Shown here piece after piece: positions 1 through 64,000 of a stretch of DNA of 64,000 bases. The notes under the pieces were generated by a model. It did no database searches. It saw only the letters and a list, made by a program, of their open reading frames with translations, and was not told where the DNA came from. The translations under genes were made by a program, and so were the position numbers. Origin of the DNA: Ciona savignyi (lineage: Eukaryota > Chordata > Ascidiacea > Phlebobranchia > Cionidae); NCBI GenBank assembly GCA_000149265.1, contig CH001856.1, positions 168,331-232,330 of the forward strand. Reading direction: 5' to 3'. The stretch's first letter is position 1. Each line of letters begins with the position of its first letter.

Positions 1-1063
1 TGTTGCATGATACTCGGCCACACAAAAACCCTTTTTCTTCACAATAGTGGCACAGCTAGCATTTTGGAATTGAGTAAACAAATGAGAAATAAATATAAAA
101 ATTGCATGCAGTTATCTTGTAAAATGTATAACATTCTTCATGGTGTATTATAGCTAGCTGCCACAAGCACCTTGTTTACAGTAAAACATCATCTAATGAG
201 GTACTCGATAGTAAATTGTTTTTTGCTTACATGGTTTTTATCTTCAAACTTAGCGATATAAAACTGTATTTGTAAATTGCTTAAAACGCGATTGTGGAAT
301 TCCCTAACTCGGAAGCTTTTTCTTCATCATTTATTCTGGTATTATGTACTAACCTAGTCATGCACTATATAGTGAAATTACTTGTTTGTATACTTAACCA
401 ATACACAAGTTTTACATCATGCGTTTTTTGAGTTGTGCAGGGTAAAAACGAGAACACAAATAAAAACGAGAGCAATGATGAAAACATCACTCGCCGATCT
501 TAAATATTATGATGACCAGTGTTTCTGAGCTCTTAAAAATAGATATTTTAATTGTGAAATTATTTAAACATGGTTATATTCTGTGTAATTTTGTAGTTCA
601 AATCTTTTAAATTTTTTTTACAAATTTATCAATTAATAGAAAAAAAGTTTTAATATTACATTTTTGGGATAATTTTACTTGGCAATTATAAAATTTCTTC
701 TTACCCACTGTTGGGTTACCTAAGCTATTAAAATTTAGTATGGGTGATTGTGACATTCTTTAAATTTTAGTAACACCCACTAATCCAATGGGCACAGGCC
801 ATATTTGCTTTTCCGAAAGACGCAACTTAGTGAGCAAACCTGTCTAAAATGCTTTGGTTACAAGATTATGCACTAACCCAGCAAGCTATTAGAACAGATT
901 TTAATTTATTGAAGAACATTAATTGATAGTTAACAAATTGTCTACTAAGAGTCAACACTGTTATTGGGCTTCAGGCATGCAAAAGAATTAAAAAAAATTT
1001 CTTGTGGGTGTAGCACAACAACACACATTCCTTTTTATTATTTTCCATGATGTTAGGGTAAAT
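1..1063. other. Upstream non-coding region
   Basis: No supported gene. AT-rich sequence upstream of the PUS3 start codon. It contains one arm of a dispersed repeat (474-585, listed separately) and, at about 770-835, a weak antisense resemblance to the SINE body. An AG at 1055-1056, eight bases before the PUS3 ATG, could be an acceptor for a spliced 5' UTR or a trans-spliced leader, which tunicates use; this is inference only. Confidence 0.5.
474..585. repeat. Dispersed repeat, copy 1
   Basis: About 110 bases that align with 4288-4395. Both begin with GATGAAAA(C/T)ATCACTCGCCGA, then carry a similar TTTCTGAG core and end in TTTAAACAT. Divergence is moderate. It is unlike the SINE family elsewhere in the window and is not identified. 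Confidence 0.55.
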
Positions 1064-4000
1064 ATGAAACTGCGTGCTGTTATATCTCAAATATCCCGTC
1101 CTGTGATAAAGGAGTGCTGTGCATGTTTGAGCTCTTCCACTGTGGTGAACAAGCAAACTGTAGCACCGAAGAAGGCCAACTATGATCTGCAATATCTCAA
1201 CAAGTTGGGTAAAGATATTTTAGTGTACAAGTGAGTTGATTGCCTAATTTTGTTCCGTGGTTGCAACATGGTAAACTCGTGTTTATCCCTGGTGATAAGA
1301 AACGTTACAAATAAACTAGAAATATCTACATTGTATTCAATATACTGCTCTAATACCAACACTGGGCATCAGGAGGTCAATATTCAATGATATAGTTTTT
1401 ATTTTCATCCCCGGGCTTAGTGTACTAACCACAAAGTTATATTCTTGAAATTTTATAATTTCTTATGTTATTTCAGAATTCTGAGACTGCAGCGTTTGGT
1501 TGATAGTTATCACTACATTTCGAATCCTGTCAACATAGATGGAAGAGACAAGGTTGATCAATAATTTTAATCCTAACTTATTAGCAGTAATGATTTAGGT
1601 GTATTGATGTTGTTGCAATAGTACATTTAACTAAAATTTCCTAAAAACTGGTATAGTGTGATGCATATAATTATCAGTCTTTCAGTTTTAGTTCAACCTA
1701 TTATTGCAATGGGGTTTGGGTATATCCACTCTCTTCCCTAGCCAAAGGCATGACTGACCAACGAATGACCAGTTTCTATCCTACAGCATTTAACTGAAAG
1801 ATGACGCAATAACCACCAAGATATTTAACCAAATATACTTTTTTTTACCAATCATTTGGCATGGGCTATATTGTATTGAGGGAACATCAGTTCAGTTTCT
1901 TTATTAAACAATAAGACATGGTGGGTATCTTTGATATGTTCTTAAACAAACTATGTCAGCAAAAGAATTAACTTTGTCGAAAAATGTGATTCATATGTAA
2001 TTCCATCATGTTGTAGATACGCATCGAGCATCCAAATCCTCATGAGATTATCTCACACATGACGAGCATACGGAGGATTGCGTTGAAAGTTTGCTACCTG
2101 GGTTGGGATTATGTGGGCTACGCTTATGAAAATCCTGCATATGAATTCGGTGTGTATGTTAACCCTTTAACCACAAATATTTGTTTGTGTACCTGGTCAA
2201 TGCAATTAACAAAAACTGCCTTTCTTTTAAATTTGATTAACCAATACTAAAATAGCTAGATCAACTCTTCTCTGGGCATGCACTGACATGATGTGTTCAT
2301 GGTCTGTAAAGTTAACTGTCATTTTCATACTATGGAAATAAAGTTTAAATCCAATCCAATATGTTAACTGTGTGTTTGTAAATCCAATATGTAAGTGTGC
2401 CATAACCATAATCTTATTCCCTTCACAGCGAGATCGGACACAATATCCAATGTGGTGGAACGGGTTCTTCTGGAAGCATTGTTACGACAACAATTGATAA
2501 CCGGAGTTGGATCAGGGATGAATTTTGATCGAGCTGGAAGAACTGACCGGATGGTCAGTGGATTGTCACAAGTCGTGTGTGTGAATGTTAGGAGCAACCT
2601 CAAGAAAGGGTAAATCTTCGGATTAAATGCATCGGGTTCAATGAATCGAGACAAAATTTAAAAATATATGTTGGTCTGTATTTTTTCTTAAGTGATAATA
2701 TCAATACTTTTTTTTTAATATATCATGTTATCAATCCTACTTTTATCTGACAATTGCCAAACCTTACTTGTCATTCCACAATGATCAATGGTTAAGTTTT
2801 GCTTATTTGCCTGAAAATGCCAATAAGCGAATAGAGCATATGTTAATTTGTAGCCTACTTTCATTTATATTATATGTGCTTCGAAAAAATGGTGTTTTGT
2901 GTAGGTATGGAGTCTGGTTACCAAAAGTATCTACTGCATCCAGTGAAGAAACGTCTTCAAAATCACAAATCAAACCAGAAACCCAATATTTTGAAGATGA
3001 ATATTCGTAAGTAAGATTAATAACTGTTATAAAACTTAACAATTTACAATTGGTTTTATATCCGTTTTAAAAAAAAGTATGTCTTCCAAAATAACTTAAA
3101 AACTATTTTAATTTTTACAATGTGTTGACAGCCAGGGGATTCAAAATAACATGATATGGTGTCTGGTCGTTAAATAGAGTAAAAAAGTAATTTAAAGATT
3201 GGTTGAGATTTACATCATAGCCACAATTTTTTATGGTACAAATATCCGAATCTATTAAATTATATGAAATATATTTGGTTTTATCTGCAATATATAGATA
3301 AATAGGTTAGGATTGGAGATCACACACAGTATTATAATGTAATATCACCTAAATTTGCCACAACTTTTTGGAGGGTTTGGTTACTGAGTACAGTTTAGAT
3401 TTAAACACTATCATAAACATGAAAAGCACACAATACTCTAATAACCCACATCCTCAGGAACTCGGACACTTCATTAGATGTTGGCGAGATGCCATATGTT
3501 TCATTACTGAACCAAGCTTTGCCTCCGGACATTAGAATATTAGCATGGGCTCCAGTGAAAAAATTGTTCAGTCCTCGTTATGGGTGCAAGTAAGTAGAAA
3601 GGGTTGCCAGTATTTTGTGTGGTCGGTCAACTTATTCGGTAAAGCGTCCACTGCAGTCGGCTGAAACTTTAAGGGATTGAAACCAGCCTCTTGTTTAGAT
3701 AAGCGGAGGCACTTTACCTGAACCCAGTACATAATCTGTTGAACTAGACGTTACCTGAACCAAGTACATAATCTGTTGAACTAAAACAGTATTAACGCTT
3801 TAGTAATATTCAATCTACTACAATAGTTTATTTTACGATTATCTGGATGGTAACGCCCATTTCAATTTTCCCATTAATGAGATATCATCCCCTGTTGCTC
3901 CAGCGCAATATTCTGTTTATACCACCAACTGAGAGTTGCCAGTATTAATCCCACAGCCGTTTGGCTGGCTCACAGGCTCATAATGGGCCACACGAACGGA

Positions 4001-5359
4001 AAAAAGACAAGACAAGTTTCAAAACGTTTCCATGTAAAATTACGTGATTTAAGATGAAATCGGACATGACAGCTCACTCATAATCTGCAGGTTGCGGACG
4101 TACAGATACGCATTCGTACGTGGCAGCATGGATATCCACGCGATGAACGAAGCCGCCGAGAGGTTTATCGGACGACACGACTTTCGAAACTTTTGCAAAA
4201 AATCAGGTTAAAATGTGACTGGGCGCCACAAATGGGAGATTTATAGTGGAGGATACGGGCAAATGCTCCCAACTGTGGTTTATGAACTATGATGAAAATA
4301 TCACTCGCCGAACTGAATAACTTGATGATTAGTTTTCTGAGTTCATGAAATATTATTATTGTTAATTTTTGGATTATTGTTTTAAACATTATAGTCCCGG
4401 TTTAAAAAAGGGTCAGGTTACAGGACTAACTGCAGGGTATTGGATCTTTGTGGCAACGTAACATTGTTTGCTGGACGGTATAACTCTTGCGGAAACACGC
4501 GTTTAAGCTATTTTAAATCCAATCTGAACAGGACAATAAACAGTCCTGTTTATTATCTGTGAAATGCTTACACGTGTGACTATTTCTTCAGTTGAGAATG
4601 TGAATCGCACCTTCGAACGGACGATATTTTCTTTCACGGTAGAGGAATTGGGCCGATCAAATTTGCCCGAATGTGACATGTGCGTTGCCACTATATCTGC
4701 TGAAAGCTTTGTTTATAAACAAGTGAGTTCAGAAACACGATCATATTAAACTCTCCTTTTATACAGTTATAAGTTACGTTTGTTTTTCTTACTAGGTTCG
4801 TCGTATGATGTCCATTCTAGGCAAGATCGGTTCTGGGGAACTACCCCCATCCATCATCAACGATCTGTTGGACGTTGAGAAAACCCCGAAAATTCCCTCC
4901 TACAAAAGCTGGGAGCCCATCAATTTAACTCTAATTGACACTGATTACGATAACACCGATATTCATTGGAGATGGGATGAACCTGCGTTGGTTGACACTT
5001 CCGTCAACTTAGCGAACGCGTACGGCAAAAACGCTGCCCGGGCTGAGGTGTCCAGGTACATGTACGATCGCGTGGTGTCTAAACTCGAGGATCCCGGATA
5101 TAAACGAGCCGCTCTGCTTGCTCTGAACGACAGCCTCCTTCCGCCGGGCGAGTACGGCGAGCAGAAGCTTCGATACGCCCCGAACACACTAACCGTGGAG
5201 GAAAAGCAGGAAAAATACGCGAAGCAGAAAATTCGGAATAAAATGCGACGCGGACAGTACCAGTTCGCAGCCGCCCTCCATACGCAGCAGCAGGAAGCAG
5301 AAGCCAAAAATAACTCTAATACACCTGATCTAAGTACTGCAAAAACCGAACAGCGCTAA
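1064..5359 (+). CDS. PUS3: tRNA pseudouridine(38/39) synthase, nine exons
   Basis: Converts uridine 38/39 in the tRNA anticodon stem-loop to pseudouridine (TruA/DEG1 family). Exons read from the sequence: 1064-1230, 1477-1552, 2017-2149, 2429-2609, 2905-3006, 3458-3589, 4091-4206, 4592-4722, 4796-5359. They sum to 1602 nt, giving 533 residues plus TAA, close to vertebrate PUS3 (about 480). Family landmarks in order: [16 protein letters not shown] (first TruA strand), catalytic motif [10 protein letters not shown] with Asp at about residue 165, [29 protein letters not shown], and the RRMM motif followed by [13 protein letters not shown]. The ATG at 1064 is the first in the open frame; the N-terminal 90 residues are less conserved and the true first exon could lie further upstream. 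Oddity: family RTDKGVSA reads RTDRMVSG here. No partner genes are evident; the next gene lies 1.4 kb downstream on the same strand. Confidence 0.9.
1690..1830 (-). repeat. Decayed SINE fragment, antisense (PUS3 intron 2)
   Basis: Read antisense, this matches the body and head of the SINE at 35991-36295: a GCAATGGGGTTTGGG-like segment, then an AATGACCAGTTT segment, then ACTGAAAGATGACGCA, corresponding to the head of intact copies. Highly diverged. Confidence 0.4.
3625..3990 (+). repeat. Decayed SINE-like element with internal duplication
   Basis: In the PUS3 intron between 3589 and 4091. The segment GGCACTTTACCTGAACCCAG matches the body of intact SINEs at 13801-14100 with a short deletion. 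A 33-base unit is repeated at 3714-3746 and 3751-3783 with one mismatch. The downstream part is too diverged to place. Confidence 0.4.
3714..3783 (+). repeat. Two-copy tandem duplication, 37-base spacing
   Basis: Units 3714-3746 and 3751-3783 both read TTACCTGAACC-[C/A]AGTACATA and continue identically to CTGTTGAACTA, with one mismatch, separated by four bases. It lies within the decayed SINE-like element. Confidence 0.7.
4288..4395. repeat. Dispersed repeat, copy 2 (PUS3 intron 7)
   Basis: Sister copy of the element at 474-585, in the same orientation, inside the intron between the exons ending at 4206 and starting at 4592. Only two copies were seen in this window. Confidence 0.55.
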
Positions 5360-5414
5360 ATGTTAAATTTGTTGTTTTCGTTGTATTTGCTTGTGCACAT
5401 TTGATAAACATTGT

Positions 5415-5420
5415 AATAAA
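5415..5420 (+). terminator. Poly(A) signal for PUS3
   Basis: A canonical AATAAA lies 56 bases after the PUS3 stop codon, at a usual 3' UTR distance. It is the nearest good signal downstream of the stop. Confidence 0.65.
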
Positions 5421-6775
5421 TAACCAAACCGAATGATGGCATGGTCAGGACAAAACTTGTTTTATCTATAAAAATACATTTGAAGGACTTTGCTTTCGGC
5501 TTTCATACCAAGGATTTTCCGGCTCTATCTGTCAAAAGTAATGTTCTACGCATTCAACCCACTGATCTACTGGCTTTAAGCAGGTTCGACTAAGGCCACG
5601 CTGGCACAAAAACACATTTTGAAAGGTAGCTTGTTTAAAATACGGATATTTTGGCTCCATCGATAAAATGAAGAGAATTAAATACAACAACCGTAACTTG
5701 TACAAAAGTATTTAGAATACCCATTTGTTTTACTTCTTTTGTACACTGTTTTTGACTTGCGTTGTTGGAGCTTAACTCTTAAATTGAAGGTAACATCGAA
5801 TAATGAATACTTTAAAATAGCTCTGATTAAACAATTAAACGAGTATGGTTGCTTTACCGTCCAGGATAAACATACGTGCATTAATTGGTTTGTGTGCTGG
5901 ATGTTTTGCCAAAAGTCGAATAGGCATTCTGATATAGTAAACCCTTTACAAAGTGGTTTTAATTATCAAGAGCGTCAATTAGACGATGCCACACAAAAAG
6001 CCAATCTAAACAATCCTGTCTAATCGCATTTACTTCATAGCTGTAATGGAAGTTCAAACTATATGGAAAAAGTTAAATGGATTACTATAGACACTCTAAT
6101 GTCCGCCAACGGCAATATACATTAAAAAGTAGACGTATATCCTAATTTAAGAATATACCACTACTATAAATTGCTTTACATGCACCTGTCATGATCAAAA
6201 GTCATCTGACACTTATCTGAACGAATATGCTTTTCCATAATAGGCTATATACTAAGGTTTCGATTTAAGAAAATTTGGATTGAAAAGTCAAACTGACACG
6301 GTAATTTTCTTGTAGTGACCAGCCGTTTTAGGGTAGGTTACAGACTCTTGATTGTTTAGGTTAAATTTATTGTCCTTTCTCAAGCAACCAAAGAAGAAAA
6401 TTGGTACAGGTATCGTACACTGTAATTTTTTTTATATATAAGGTATATGTTAATAAATATATACAGCTAAGAGTACATTTGTAAAAAAAATTAAACTATA
6501 TACACTGTGGTTAAGTTCGTACATATTAACTAGGATCAAAAAATTATTATCTGCTTGAATTCACAGCATAACTAAATTAAACAAAATAATATATGATATG
6601 TTATTAAGTTGTACAAATTATGTTGGTTAACAGCCGTAGCTTTTTAGCCGATTAAAAGGAATAAACATGGCCAATACCTACCGGTAAAATACTATTTCTC
6701 CTGCGAATTCTCGAATGGAAAATTGCACATGCAAGCTTTTCGTAATAACCCCTCCAATATATACCAGAGATCGAC
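5421..6775. other. Intergenic region between PUS3 and the giant gene
   Basis: No supported gene on either strand. The longest reading frame here (5739-6023, 94 codons) has no recognisable domain. The region should hold the 3' end of PUS3 and the promoter and 5' UTR of the downstream gene. TATA-like strings occur at about 6430-6440, but I cannot assign a promoter. Confidence 0.55.

Positions 6776-64000
<57,225 letters not shown>

Noticed and set aside
4963-5307. 114-codon open frame on the - strand
   Set aside because: Complementary shadow of the last PUS3 exon, which has strong family similarity.
5739-6023. 94-codon open frame between PUS3 and the giant gene
   Set aside because: No recognisable domain, signal or splice support; AT-rich intergenic composition, and an open frame of this length is expected by chance.
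6754-6763. TATA box for the giant gene (AATATATACC)
   Set aside because: Only about 13-22 bases upstream of the ATG, too close to leave room for a normal transcription start and leader.

Overview
The window is animal (metazoan) genomic DNA. Genes are split into many short exons with GT-AG introns, introns are AT-rich, and there are two 100-N scaffold gaps and dispersed tRNA-derived SINEs. The compact introns (about 80 to 800 bases), low GC, SINE style and domain content fit an ascidian tunicate such as Ciona best. That assignment is an inference from style; no species marker was checked.

Two genes are visible, both on the + strand. At 1064-5359 lies a nine-exon gene for the tRNA pseudouridine synthase PUS3 (TruA/DEG1 family); its coding length of 1602 nt is divisible by three. 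About 1.4 kb downstream, a very large secreted-protein gene starts at 6776 and runs off the right edge.

The giant gene reads in order: signal peptide; C-type lectin domain; two EGF modules; a 2.5-fold repeated block of [VWD-C8-TIL-E / VWD-C8-TIL-E / linker / VWA] (9426-28318); a small linker; five EGF modules; two tandem WxxW domains (31247-32697); then 71 more EGF modules, nearly all calcium-binding, to the window end, broken by short Thr/Pro linker exons. About 5,700 residues are encoded here and the 3' end is missing. Each complete exon of the EGF array is class 1-1 (symmetric), so modules can be duplicated, lost or skipped without breaking frame. The content (lectin, mucin/zonadhesin-type VWD assemblies, VWA adhesion domains, WxxW, long cbEGF rod) points to a large extracellular matrix, mucus or coat protein. 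I do not recognise it as a named gene.

Three exons of the giant gene carry single-base frame breaks (near 15514, 42008 and 57853-57856), each shown by exon-length arithmetic and by alignment to sister modules. Their sequence contexts suggest sequencing or assembly indels, but real null changes cannot be excluded. Introns hold three clear SINE copies (8901-9185, 13801-14100, 35991-36295), several decayed SINE fragments, and short tandem duplications. No rRNA, functional tRNA, CRISPR or - strand gene was supported. Introns over 300 bases that have no separate entry show only AT-rich sequence to my reading.
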